64,000 nucleotides of DNA from Bin94 sp965215535 (lineage in GTDB: Bacteria > Gemmatimonadota > Gemmatimonadetes > Longimicrobiales > Gaopeijiaceae): NCBI GenBank assembly GCA_965215535.1, contig OZ244063.1:2799954-2863953 (forward strand), given 5' to 3'. This document shows, piece after piece, positions 33,780 through 41,115 of the stretch. Position 1 is the first letter of the stretch. The number at the start of each line of letters is the position of its first letter. The translations under genes were made by a program, and so were the position numbers. The notes under the pieces are model-generated. The model was not told the DNA's origin. It did no database searches and saw only the letters and a list, made by a program, of their open reading frames with translations.

Positions 33780-34139
33780 GACAGGTTCCGGCAGTCGCTG
33801 GCCAATGCATCGGGGCTCCGCTGGCGGAGCTTGATCCTTGTCCGGGACGGCGCTGGAAGTCTTGGGAATCCGCCTCGATTTGGGCGATTGACACGGTCGG
33901 AATCGGACCTCTCCGTGTACGGCATGAAGATGCCGCCGCCGCGAGATTCCCCGCGTCGCAAGTTGCCCGGCGGGCTGTCTGACGGCCGTGAGGTTCGTAA
34001 GCCAGCACACGCGATGTTGAACATCGCGGCTGGCGAGGGGACGCTGCGCCCCCCTTCGAACCCCCGGCCTGTCGCGCCGCCGACGGAGCAGCGGACGCGC
34101 GGGGGCGAGGCCCCCCCGAACCCCGTTGCCGGTGCGCTC
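33780..34139. other. Gap upstream of mobC containing the candidate oriT
   Basis: An in-frame upstream extension of mobC exists but is Pro/Arg-rich and unlike the family, so I treat the stretch as non-coding. It contains TAAGCCAG at 33998-34005 and a 19-bp palindrome at 34010-34028. Confidence 0.45.
33998..34028. other. Candidate origin of transfer, ColE1-like nic motif and dyad
   Basis: The minus strand of 33998-34005 reads CTGGCTTA, the nic octamer of ColE1-type origins (CTGG/CTTA). Five bases away is the perfect palindrome CGCGATGTTGAACATCGCG (34010-34028, 9-bp arms, 1-nt loop). It lies 112 bp before mobC, the usual oriT position. Confidence 0.55.
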
Positions 34140-34478
34140 ATGGCTGAGCATCGCACCGTGATGGTCGCCGCGCGCGTCACGCCAGCGGAGCACGCCGCCT
34201 GGCGGGAGAAGGCGACCGCGGCGGGCGTATCTCCCTCCGCGCTACTGCGCGAAGCGATGGCGCGGACGCATGCGTGGACGGCGGCGGCGCGGTCGGTCGA
34301 GCGCGAGCGTACCCGGCAGATCGCGCGCATCGGGAACAACCTGAACCAGCTCGCGCGCTGGGCGAACACGCACGCTTCGGCGGCCGAGGCCGTCTCGGTG
34401 ATCGCGCATCTCGTGTCGTTCGAGCGCTCGCTGCTCCGCGTCGCCCGCATCGGCGGGGAGACCGACGATGTTGGTTAA
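34140..34478 (+). CDS. mobC: MobC-like mobilization accessory protein
   Basis: Small relaxosome protein that helps open oriT. 112 residues: a ribbon-helix-helix-like start (RTVMVAARVTPAEHAAWREK, GVSPSALLREAMAR) and the MobC signature IARIGNNLNQLARWANTHA. ATG 34140 starts the conserved part; an upstream ATG at 33924 would add a Pro-rich leader. It overlaps the relaxase start by 11 bp, matching the mbeC-mbeA order of ColE1-type plasmids. Confidence 0.85.
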   Translation: MAEHRTVMVAARVTPAEHAAWREKATAAGVSPSALLREAMARTHAWTAAARSVERERTRQIARIGNNLNQLARWANTHASAAEAVSVIAHLVSFERSLLRVARIGGETDDVG

Positions 34479-36000
34479 GTTCCTGCCACACGGAAAGGGC
34501 TCGGCCAAGGCTGCGGCCAAGTACCTCGTCGGCGAGCTGGACGCCGAGGGACGGGAGCGCGAGGGCGTCGAAGCGTGGCGCGGGAACCCGGACATGGTGG
34601 CTGCCGTGGCCGACTCGCTCGACTTCGAGCGCAAGTACACGTCGGCGGTGATCGCGTGGGCGCCGGAGGATCGGCCCACCGACGAGCAGGTCGAAGCCGT
34701 TCTCGACGAGTTCGAGAAGACGGCGTGGGCGGGACTGGAGCCTGATCGCTATGCGTGGACGGCGGTCCTGCACCGCGAGCGTGGCGGCGGCGTCCACGTC
34801 CACGTTCTGGCCGCGCAGTGCGACCTCCAGACGGGCCGCAGCCTGAACATCGCGCCCCCCGGCTGGGAGAAGACCTTCGCTCCGCTGCGCGACGCCTTCA
34901 ACCACGAGCACGGCTGGAGCCGCCCGGACGACCCGGCGCGGGCCAGAGCGCAGCGACCGGGCCATGTGGCCTACATCGAGGCGTCGAGGCTGCGGGCCGG
35001 ACTCGAACGCGAGGCGGATCCGCGCACTCTGATCCGCGACTACCTCGTGCAGCGCGTCGAGCACGGCGCGGTCAAGGATCGAGTCGAGGTGGTCTCCGCG
35101 CTGGAGGACGTAGGCCTCGACGTGACCCGGCAGGGCAAGGACTACATCACCGCCCGCGATCCCGACAGCGGGAAGCGGTGGCGGCTGAGAGGAGCGCTGT
35201 ATGAACGAGACTTCGAGCCCGGGCGACTTGACCTCCCGGCTGAGGAGCAGGCTGGAAGCCGACCGGAAGCGAATCGAGAGCGAAGCCGCGCGCGAGCTCG
35301 CGCGGCTCGGCGAGAACTTGAGCGCAATCGCAAGCGGCGCGCTGCGTTCCATCGAAGCCGATACGGAGACGGCGACCGGGAAGATGCGCGAGTTGCTGAC
35401 GAGGGCCTGGCTCCGTCCGCTGGTGGTCGGCCTGAGCCTCTTCCTGGGTATCTGCGGCGGAAGCTGGGCGACGATGCACTGGCTGTCGAGAAGCATCCAG
35501 GACCAGATGGAGACGCTGGACGAACTGAACACGCGGACCGAATGGGCGCGCGCGATGCTGGCCGAGGTCGAGGAGACGACCTGGGGCGTCGAGTTGCTGG
35601 AGAGCGGCGGGGACCGGTACGTGTCGCTGCCCGTCGGCACGACGGTCCGTCCGGCCTTCACCCTGAACGGACGGCCCTACTTGAAGCTGTCGAGAGAGTG
35701 AGGAGGGAGCTGCGTGACCGATTTGGAGCGGCAGTTGACGACCGCATTGGAAAGGTTGTCCGCGCAGTACGAGCGAGAACAGCGGCGGCACTACGGGCAG
35801 GTCGAAGCCTTGCGGCGGCGCATCGAGCGGCTGAGCGCGGAGAACGAAGCCTTGCAGCGGCAAATCGAGCGGCTCGACGTGCTGGTGACACGCTTGGCCG
35901 AATATTATGGGACATCCACCGCCGCGAGAACGCGCGGTCGCGGCTGGTGATACGGCCGCCGACGCGGGGGCCGGACCGCGATGCAGGGCCGAGCCGCTGA
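34468..36000 (+). CDS. mobA: Relaxase (MobA/MbeA-like)
   Basis: Nicks oriT and pilots single-strand DNA transfer. The N-terminal relaxase domain (~1-170) shows KFLPHGKGSAKAAAKYLVGE, VIAWAPEDRPTDEQVEAVLD, the metal-site motif RERGGGVHVHVLAAQCD and SLNIAPPGWEKTFAPLRDAF, as in the ColE1/MOBP relatives. From about residue 245 the protein becomes Arg/Ala/Gly-rich because the DNA also encodes mobB and mobD in another frame, as in ColE1 and RSF1010. The true C-terminus could therefore be shorter in function. It is very GC-rich. Confidence 0.88.
   Translation: MLVKFLPHGKGSAKAAAKYLVGELDAEGREREGVEAWRGNPDMVAAVADSLDFERKYTSAVIAWAPEDRPTDEQVEAVLDEFEKTAWAGLEPDRYAWTAVLHRERGGGVHVHVLAAQCDLQTGRSLNIAPPGWEKTFAPLRDAFNHEHGWSRPDDPARARAQRPGHVAYIEASRLRAGLEREADPRTLIRDYLVQRVEHGAVKDRVEVVSALEDVGLDVTRQGKDYITARDPDSGKRWRLRGALYERDFEPGRLDLPAEEQAGSRPEANRERSRARARAARRELERNRKRRAAFHRSRYGDGDREDARVADEGLAPSAGGRPEPLPGYLRRKLGDDALAVEKHPGPDGDAGRTEHADRMGARDAGRGRGDDLGRRVAGERRGPVRVAARRHDGPSGLHPERTALLEAVERVRRELRDRFGAAVDDRIGKVVRAVRARTAAALRAGRSLAAAHRAAERGERSLAAANRAARRAGDTLGRILWDIHRRENARSRLVIRPPTRGPDRDAGPSR
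35201..35701 (+). CDS. mobB: MobB-like mobilization protein, nested in the relaxase gene
   Basis: Encoded in a different frame wholly inside the relaxase gene. 166 residues: a coiled N-terminus (LTSRLRSRLEADRKRIESEA), one transmembrane helix (LRPLVVGLSLFLGICGGSWA) and a compact C-terminal domain with EETTWGVELLESGGDRYVSL, PVGTT and NGRPYLKLS, resembling plasmid MobB proteins. It probably anchors the relaxosome at the membrane. ATG 35201 is preceded by GAGAGGAG. The membrane helix and conserved motifs make this a real gene rather than a shadow frame. Confidence 0.85.
   Translation: MNETSSPGDLTSRLRSRLEADRKRIESEAARELARLGENLSAIASGALRSIEADTETATGKMRELLTRAWLRPLVVGLSLFLGICGGSWATMHWLSRSIQDQMETLDELNTRTEWARAMLAEVEETTWGVELLESGGDRYVSLPVGTTVRPAFTLNGRPYLKLSRE
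35714..35950 (+). CDS. mobD: MobD/MbeD-like mobilization protein, nested
   Basis: A 78-residue coiled-coil protein beginning MTDLERQLTTALERLSAQYE and continuing RRRIERLSAENEALQRQIER, typical of MbeD. It lies in an alternate frame within the 3' part of the relaxase gene, 12 bp after mobB. GTG 35714 has AGGAGGGAG at 35701-35709. In ColE1 plasmids MbeD-type proteins aid transfer or entry exclusion; the exact role is unclear. Confidence 0.8.
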   Translation: MTDLERQLTTALERLSAQYEREQRRHYGQVEALRRRIERLSAENEALQRQIERLDVLVTRLAEYYGTSTAARTRGRGW

Positions 36001-36104
36001 TGGTCGCGTTAACAAACCGGGGCCGTGAGTCTGGCGCGGGCGCTCACTCTCCGCGAGCTTCCGGTCAGGCGGATCGTGCAGTCCATCGAATCGAGAGGAA
36101 TCGA

Positions 36105-37268
36105 ATGATGGCACGCACGAAACGGGATCGGCGCAGCTACAGCGCCGGCGAGTGGGGCCGGAACCGGGTGAGGGTGTTCCCCGATCCCAAGACCGGGCTC
36201 TTACAGATTGAGTGGCGGGAGAACGGGCGCAGGCTCACGCGGTCGCTCAAACACCGCGATTGGGCTCGCGCGAAGCGGCAGGCCGACGAGGCCGCCGCTG
36301 GCTTCGCGGTCCACGAGCCCAACGGCAAGGCCGAGGCCGAGCCCCAGCCGCTCACTCTGGGCACGCTCTTTGACATCTACGGTGAGGAGGTGACGCCCAC
36401 CAAGGGCAAGCGCACCCAAACGAGGGACCGGTACTCGACCGAGATGTTCCTCGGGTTCTTCGGACGGGACCGCGACCCGGCGACTCTCTCGCAGCGCGAC
36501 TGGGATCGGTTCATCCGGGAGCGGCGCGCGGGCAGGGTCGGGCCGTCGGGCCAGCCGGTGCGCAACCGGACGATCGAATGGGATCTGACGTTCCTCATGG
36601 CCGTTCTGAACTGGGCCGCGCGGTCGAGGGACGACCACGGTCGCCTGCTCCTCGACAGGAATCCGCTGAAGGGCCTCAGGAAGCCCACGGCGAAGAACCC
36701 CGCGAGGATTCTCTTGACCGAGGAGGAGTACCGGGCGATGCTCGGGGTTTCCCGGCAGATCAACTGGCGATTCCACGTCGCCCTCGTGCTCGCGCACGAG
36801 ACCGGACACCGAATCGGTGCCATCCGCCAGCTTCGGTGGAACGACATCGACTTCGAGGGCAGGACCATCCGGTGGAGAGCCAAACACGAGAAGACGGGAT
36901 ACGAACACGTCACGCCAATGACGGACGAGACGGTTGCCGCCTTGGAGGAGGTGCGGCGGAGGGCCACCGGCGCGGGCGACACTCCCGTGATGCCCGCCGG
37001 GACGGACTCTTCCCGGTGCATGGACAGCTCTTGGGCTTACCAGTTCTGGTGCAGAGCAGAGACGCGCGCGGGTTTGGAGCCCAAGCGCGGAAGGGGCTGG
37101 CACTCGCTGAGGCGGAAGTTCGCCAGCGATCTGATGGACCTTCCCCTCAAGGTCTTGTGCCAGCTTGGCGGCTGGAAGAACGCGCACACGGTTCTTCGCT
37201 GCTATCAGAGAGCCGACGAGGGACAACTGAGGGAGGCGCTGGAGAGCCGCCGCAGGGATCGGGTCTGA
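36105..37268 (+). CDS. int: Tyrosine recombinase/integrase
   Basis: Site-specific recombinase of 387 residues that would insert and excise this element. An N-terminal arm-binding-like domain is followed by a SAM-like core-binding domain (TLGTLFDIYGEEVTPTKGKR) and the catalytic domain. Catalytic Arg is in ETGHRIGAIRQLRWNDIDF, Lys in AKHEKTGYEH, H-x-x-R in GWHSLRRKFASDL, and the last box GGWKNAHTVLRCYQRAD has Trp where His is common and the nucleophile Tyr in CYQ. ATG 36105 follows GAGAGGAATCG. It ends 86 bp from attR, the usual position. Confidence 0.93.
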   Translation: MMARTKRDRRSYSAGEWGRNRVRVFPDPKTGLLQIEWRENGRRLTRSLKHRDWARAKRQADEAAAGFAVHEPNGKAEAEPQPLTLGTLFDIYGEEVTPTKGKRTQTRDRYSTEMFLGFFGRDRDPATLSQRDWDRFIRERRAGRVGPSGQPVRNRTIEWDLTFLMAVLNWAARSRDDHGRLLLDRNPLKGLRKPTAKNPARILLTEEEYRAMLGVSRQINWRFHVALVLAHETGHRIGAIRQLRWNDIDFEGRTIRWRAKHEKTGYEHVTPMTDETVAALEEVRRRATGAGDTPVMPAGTDSSRCMDSSWAYQFWCRAETRAGLEPKRGRGWHSLRRKFASDLMDLPLKVLCQLGGWKNAHTVLRCYQRADEGQLREALESRRRDRV

Positions 37269-37279
37269 GAATCCCGATC

Positions 37280-37303
37280 AGCGGGAATCAAACAGCGGGA
37301 ACC
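37280..37303. other. Candidate integrase arm-type sites, right end
   Basis: AGCGGGAATC (37280-37289) and AGCGGGAACC (37294-37303) are direct repeats 14 bp apart, between the integrase stop and attR, matching the motif pair at 26476-26508 near attL. Confidence 0.35.
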
Positions 37304-37683
37304 GGATCGGCGAAACCCGTAAGTAACACGGATACAAACAGATACGATTTTGTGTCCATCTGCTTGAAGCGCAGATCCATCTGCCGAGTCACCTGCTCAA
37401 AGCGCTGACCCACCTGCTGACCCATCTGCTCGAATTGCTGGTCCATTTGCCGAGCCGCCCGCTCGAAGCGTTTGTCGATCTGATCGAAACGCCGATCCAG
37501 GTCACGAAAATCATTGCCCTTGATGCGTCCGTAGAGCCGTTCGCCGGCTGCGTTGGCCGCATTTTCGGCGACTGGCCTGAAGAAACGCATAAGCCCCCAG
37601 AAGAGCGCCAGCACCATTGCCAACCAGCCGACGACTGCAGTGAGCAGCCGCGCTACATCGCCCCATCCGTCGATTCCCATCAT
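37288..37683 (-). pseudogene. N-terminal half of the split coiled-coil membrane protein
   Basis: Host part 37683-37354: MMGIDGWGDVARLL, a transmembrane helix (LTAVVGWLAMVLALFWGLMR), AENAANAAGERLYGRIKGND, then heptad repeats (RRFDQIDKRFERAARQMDQQ). ATG 37683 has GGAGGAGGA upstream, so it is likely still expressed. At the 19-bp repeat the frame leaves host sequence and adds an unrelated tail from the element (TKSYLFVSVLLTGFADPV). The intact ancestor would be about 230 residues: a single-pass membrane protein with a long coiled coil, rejoined with 26001-26354. Confidence 0.8.
37354..37372. repeat. attR: 19-bp direct repeat GTCCATCTGCTTGAAGCGC
   Basis: Second copy of the repeat at 26349-26367, 86 bp beyond the integrase stop and within the coiled-coil gene's heptad region. 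It marks the right boundary of the element. Confidence 0.75.
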
Positions 37684-37848
37684 CCCTGTCCTCCTCCAGC
37701 CCTCTCCGCTGCACGGTTGAATGATACGGAATCCGTCTGTCGTACGCCACTTTCTCTCCCGGCCCGTTCCCCGGGAAGAGGAGGACTCCGCGCGAATTTC
37801 CATACTCGGCGACCCTCATCAGAAATCCATCAGCGTCTGCCGATCCGG

Positions 37849-38634
37849 TCAGCTTCCCCCTGCCCCCCCATCCACCACCACCACCTGGCCCGTCAGGTAC
37901 CGGGCCTCGACCAACATGCGCACGGCGGCCACCACATCGCCCGGCTTCCCCCTCTTTCCCAGCGGCACGCGGCGGTGTGCGGCCTCCACCTGCGGGGCGG
38001 TCCAGTGCTCGGGCGGCAGGACATCGCCCGGCGCGATCGCGTTGACCCGGACCTGCGGGGCCAGACGGCGCGCCATCACGCGGGTCAGGTGCAGGAGCGC
38101 GGCCTTGGACACCGAATGATGCGGGTGGCTCGTCCAGGGGTGCAGCGCGGAGAGATCCACGATATTGACCACGGCGGCCCCGCTGGCGCAGAGCAGATCG
38201 GCGGTTTCGCGCACCAGCAGGAAGGGCGCGCGCAGGTTGACGGCCATGACCCGGTCCCACTCCGCCGCCGTGATGCGCAGGAGATCGTTGGCGACGAAGC
38301 TGGCGGCCGAGTTCACCAGGAGATCGAGTCTGCCGAAGCTCTCGCGCACCGCCCGGGCAACCTGTACGGCGCCTGCCTCGCTTCCCAGATCGGCCTCCAC
38401 GACCCGGATGCGCGCTCCCCTCTCCCGCCCCGCCTCTGCCACCTCTTCGGCGCCCGCCAACGAGTGCCGACAGCTCACCATCAGGTCGTATCCGTCGTCG
38501 ATCAGTTCCAGCGCAATGGCGCGTCCCACGCGCACGCCGCCCCCGGTGACCAGCGCCACCGGTCGCGTTGCTTCGCCGCTCGTCCGAATGTTCTCATTCG
38601 CCACCCCGGGCGCAGTCGGCCGCATCTCGTTCAT
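37849..38634 (-). CDS. SDR family oxidoreductase, pteridine-reductase-like, catalytic Tyr replaced
   Basis: Short-chain dehydrogenase of 261 residues. The cofactor loop VALVTGGGVRVGRAIALEL with Arg in the glycine motif, and LDLLVNSAASFVANDLLRI, resemble pteridine reductase/FolM-type SDRs. NAG is replaced by NSA, as in that group. The active-site YxxxK reads HHSVSKAALLHLTR: Lys is kept but Tyr is His (codon CAT at about 38117). This may impair or alter catalysis. VNAIAPGDVLPPEHW follows as usual. It is divergent from fumC, with 123 bp between. Confidence 0.85.
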   Translation of the reverse strand: MNEMRPTAPGVANENIRTSGEATRPVALVTGGGVRVGRAIALELIDDGYDLMVSCRHSLAGAEEVAEAGRERGARIRVVEADLGSEAGAVQVARAVRESFGRLDLLVNSAASFVANDLLRITAAEWDRVMAVNLRAPFLLVRETADLLCASGAAVVNIVDLSALHPWTSHPHHSVSKAALLHLTRVMARRLAPQVRVNAIAPGDVLPPEHWTAPQVEAAHRRVPLGKRGKPGDVVAAVRMLVEARYLTGQVVVVDGGAGGS

Positions 38635-38757
38635 CGCTTTGTCTCTCCGGTCATATTGTGATGTCGGATCCGCTATATTGTGACCTTCGATTCACCATTT
38701 CGGTCAATCCTTTCCGGGTCAATTCCCTTTCTTCGCCTCCAATCATTCAGGCAGATC

Positions 38758-40194
38758 ATGTCCGACGCTTCATCTCCCGCTCCCGGGGCTTCGCCCGCAG
38801 CAGCCGATCACCGCATCGAGCGCGATTCGATGGGCGAGGTTCGCGTTCCCGCCCATGCCCTCTACGGCGCCCAGACACAGCGCGCAGCCGAAAATTTCTG
38901 TATCAGCGACCGCCGCTTCACCCGCAGCCTCATTGAGGCTCTGGGATGGATCAAGGTCGCGGCGGCCGAGACCAACGCCGAGCTGGGGCTGCTCTCCGAA
39001 CCCCGGGCCCGCGCCATCGCGGCGGCGGCGCGCGAGGTGGCCGAAGGATGCCGGGACGATCACTTTCCCCTCGATATCTACCAGACCGGTTCGGGCACCT
39101 CGACCAATATGAATGCCAACGAGGTCATTGCCGCGCTGGCCAATCGCTCCGCCGGCGACGACGAGCGCATCCATCCCAACGATCATGTCAACTATGGCCA
39201 ATCCTCGAACGATGTGATTCCAACCGCCATTCACATTGCCTGTCGCGCACTGGTGGAGCGCGAGCTGGTTCCCGCGCTCTCGCGGCTGCGGTCCGCGCTG
39301 GCGGCGAAGGCCACAGAGTTCGATGCGATCGTCAAGTCGGGGCGCACGCACCTGATGGACGCCACCCCGGTCCGGCTGGGTCAGGAGTTCGGCGGCTATG
39401 CGCGCCAGATTGCAAAGGGGATCGAGCGGGTGGAGCGCGCTGCAGAGGAGATGGCAGAGGTGGCGCTGGGCGGAACCGCAACCGGAAGCGGAATCAACAC
39501 GCACCCGGAGTTCGCCAAACGAACGCTTGCGCGGGTGACGGCCCGGTACGGAATCGACTTCCGCGAGGCCGAGGACCACTTCGAAGCCCAGGGCGCCAAG
39601 GATGCCTGCGTCTCGCTGGCGGGTGCGCTCAACACGGTGGCGGCCAGCCTGATGAAGATCGCCGACGACATTCGCTGGCTGGCGAGCGGTCCCACCTCGG
39701 GAATCGCCGAAATCCGGCTTCCGGCGGTGCAGCCGGGCAGCTCGATCATGCCGGGCAAGGTCAACCCGGTGATCTGCGAGGCGCTGATGATGGTCTCGGC
39801 GCGCGTGGCGGGCAATGCGGTCACGGTCACGATCGGCGGCCAGCGCGGGAACTTCGAGTTGAATGTCATGATGCCGGTCATTGCCGACGCCCTCCTGGAA
39901 TCGATCGCCCTTCTGGCCAATGGAGCCGGCGTCTTTACCGAACGCTGCGTGGCGGGAATCGCCGCAAGCCCGGAGCGGGCCCGCGAACTCCTGGAGCTCA
40001 ATCCATCGATTGCAACCGCGCTGAACGCCCATATCGGGTATGACCGGGCGGCCGTTGTGGCCAAAAGGGCGGCGAGCGAGGGCAGATCCGTGCGCGAGGT
40101 GGTGGCCGAGATGGGGGTGATTGCGCCCGAACAGCTCGACGACGCGCTGAATGTGCGCCAGATGACCGAACCGGGAATTCCGGGAAAGAGTTGA
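38758..40194 (+). CDS. fumC: Fumarate hydratase, class II
   Basis: Catalyses fumarate to malate in the TCA cycle. 478 residues; MGEVRVPAHALYGAQTQRA, TGSGTSTNMNANEVIA, HPNDHVNYGQSSNDVIPTAI, SGRTHLMDATPVRLGQEFGG and the signature GSSIMPGKVNPV are all present. The B-site region and the C-terminal GYDRAAVVAKRA match FumC rather than aspartase. ATG 38758 is preceded by a weak AGGCAG; residues 1-18 are a variable leader. Confidence 0.95.
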   Translation: MSDASSPAPGASPAAADHRIERDSMGEVRVPAHALYGAQTQRAAENFCISDRRFTRSLIEALGWIKVAAAETNAELGLLSEPRARAIAAAAREVAEGCRDDHFPLDIYQTGSGTSTNMNANEVIAALANRSAGDDERIHPNDHVNYGQSSNDVIPTAIHIACRALVERELVPALSRLRSALAAKATEFDAIVKSGRTHLMDATPVRLGQEFGGYARQIAKGIERVERAAEEMAEVALGGTATGSGINTHPEFAKRTLARVTARYGIDFREAEDHFEAQGAKDACVSLAGALNTVAASLMKIADDIRWLASGPTSGIAEIRLPAVQPGSSIMPGKVNPVICEALMMVSARVAGNAVTVTIGGQRGNFELNVMMPVIADALLESIALLANGAGVFTERCVAGIAASPERARELLELNPSIATALNAHIGYDRAAVVAKRAASEGRSVREVVAEMGVIAPEQLDDALNVRQMTEPGIPGKS

Positions 40195-40599
40195 CAGGAT
40201 GACCGTGAGCGCGGCGATCCCGGGGTGATCGCTTCCCGGCGCGACATCGTTCGGGTACGGTCGTCCGGGGGATTGGGGATTCCCGAAGGAGACTGAACAG
40301 GGGGTGTGGGCTGCCGGCGAATAGCTTGCGTCCGAGACGCGAGCACGTTGCGCCGCCATTCCCATTTCCCCATACTGTTTGCTGTGCCGGAGGGCTTCGC
40401 ATATGAGCCAACACTGGAGGAGCCGGGACTTCTTCCTGCCGCGGACGTCATGCCCCAGTCAGGGAAGGCGAAAGCGGTAGGGGTGTCACCAACCGTTGAC
40501 CCCGGGCTTCAATTTTTGCCCTCCGGCACTTGGGGGGTCGGTGCTCGCCATGAGCGTCGGCCCCTCTTTTCTGATTCAACATTTGGCAAGGAGGCCGCG
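40195..40599. other. Gap between fumC and the QueD homologue
   Basis: No supported gene. GCGATC-ccggggt-GATCGC at about 40215-40233 is a 6-bp dyad just after fumC without a T-run. I looked for a preQ1-type leader before the QueD homologue and do not see one. Confidence 0.3.
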
Positions 40600-41019
40600 G
40601 TGCGGCGCGTCAGAATCACCCGGAGTCTTCACTTCAGCGCGTCGCACCGCCTTGCCCGGACGGACTGGAGCGACGAACGCAACCGGCAGGTCTTCGGCGA
40701 ATGCGCCAACCTGAATGGACATGGCCACAACTATGAGCTGGAGGTGACCGTGGTTGGCCCCGTCGATCCCGAGATCGGCTATGTCATGGATCTCAAGGCG
40801 CTGAAGGATCTGGTGACCCGCCGCATCGTCAACGATCTCGATCACCGCAACCTGAATGTGGACGTCCCCTGGCTGAAGGGAATCCTGCCCTCGACCGAAA
40901 ACCTGGTTGTGCAGATATGGGAAAGACTTGCGCCCGCAATTCCCGCCCCCGCCGAACTGGCCCGGGTTGTGCTCTGGGAAACGCCCCGCAACCGGGTCGA
41001 GTACTGCGGCGGTTCCTAG
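40600..41019 (+). CDS. queD: 6-carboxytetrahydropterin synthase (QueD/PTPS family)
   Basis: Zinc enzyme of 139 residues acting on dihydroneopterin triphosphate. Zinc-binding His residues are in LHFSASHRLA and NLNGHGHNYELEV; the catalytic Cys is in FGECANLNGHGHNY; a conserved Glu is in LPSTENLVVQIWERL. The C-x3-HGHNY arrangement fits either QueD (queuosine pathway) or 6-pyruvoyl-tetrahydropterin synthase; no other queuosine gene is nearby. A pteridine-reductase-like SDR lies 2 kb away. GTG 40600 is set by AAGGAGG just upstream. Confidence 0.9.
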   Translation: MRRVRITRSLHFSASHRLARTDWSDERNRQVFGECANLNGHGHNYELEVTVVGPVDPEIGYVMDLKALKDLVTRRIVNDLDHRNLNVDVPWLKGILPSTENLVVQIWERLAPAIPAPAELARVVLWETPRNRVEYCGGS

Positions 41020-41115
41020 CATTTCCGTGAACTGTGCCGCGTGCGTACCCGGTCTCGTCCGAGGCGCCGGGCTGACAGGGATGGGCCTGGCGGCGTGTCG
41101 GGATCGGCGCCCTGC

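Larger units (their letters stand above)
26349..37372. mobile_element. Integrative mobilizable element, ~11 kb
   Basis: Bounded by a perfect 19-bp direct repeat (26349-26367 and 37354-37372), with a tyrosine integrase gene ending 86 bp inside the right repeat and reading toward it. It carries a complete ColE1-like mobilization block and candidate oriT but no type IV secretion genes, so it should be mobilizable by a helper rather than self-transmissible. Cargo: HicBA, a kinase-thioredoxin gene, exported paralogues, an intact IS630-family IS and IS1182-type relics. Insertion split a coiled-coil membrane protein gene. Base composition varies inside: the kinase gene is AT-richer, the mobilization genes very GC-rich, so the cargo is mosaic. 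Confidence 0.85.

Noticed and set aside
40195..40599. Possible preQ1-type riboswitch before the QueD homologue
   Set aside because: No preQ1-I-like stem followed by an A-rich tail, and no clear terminator or occluded ribosome site.
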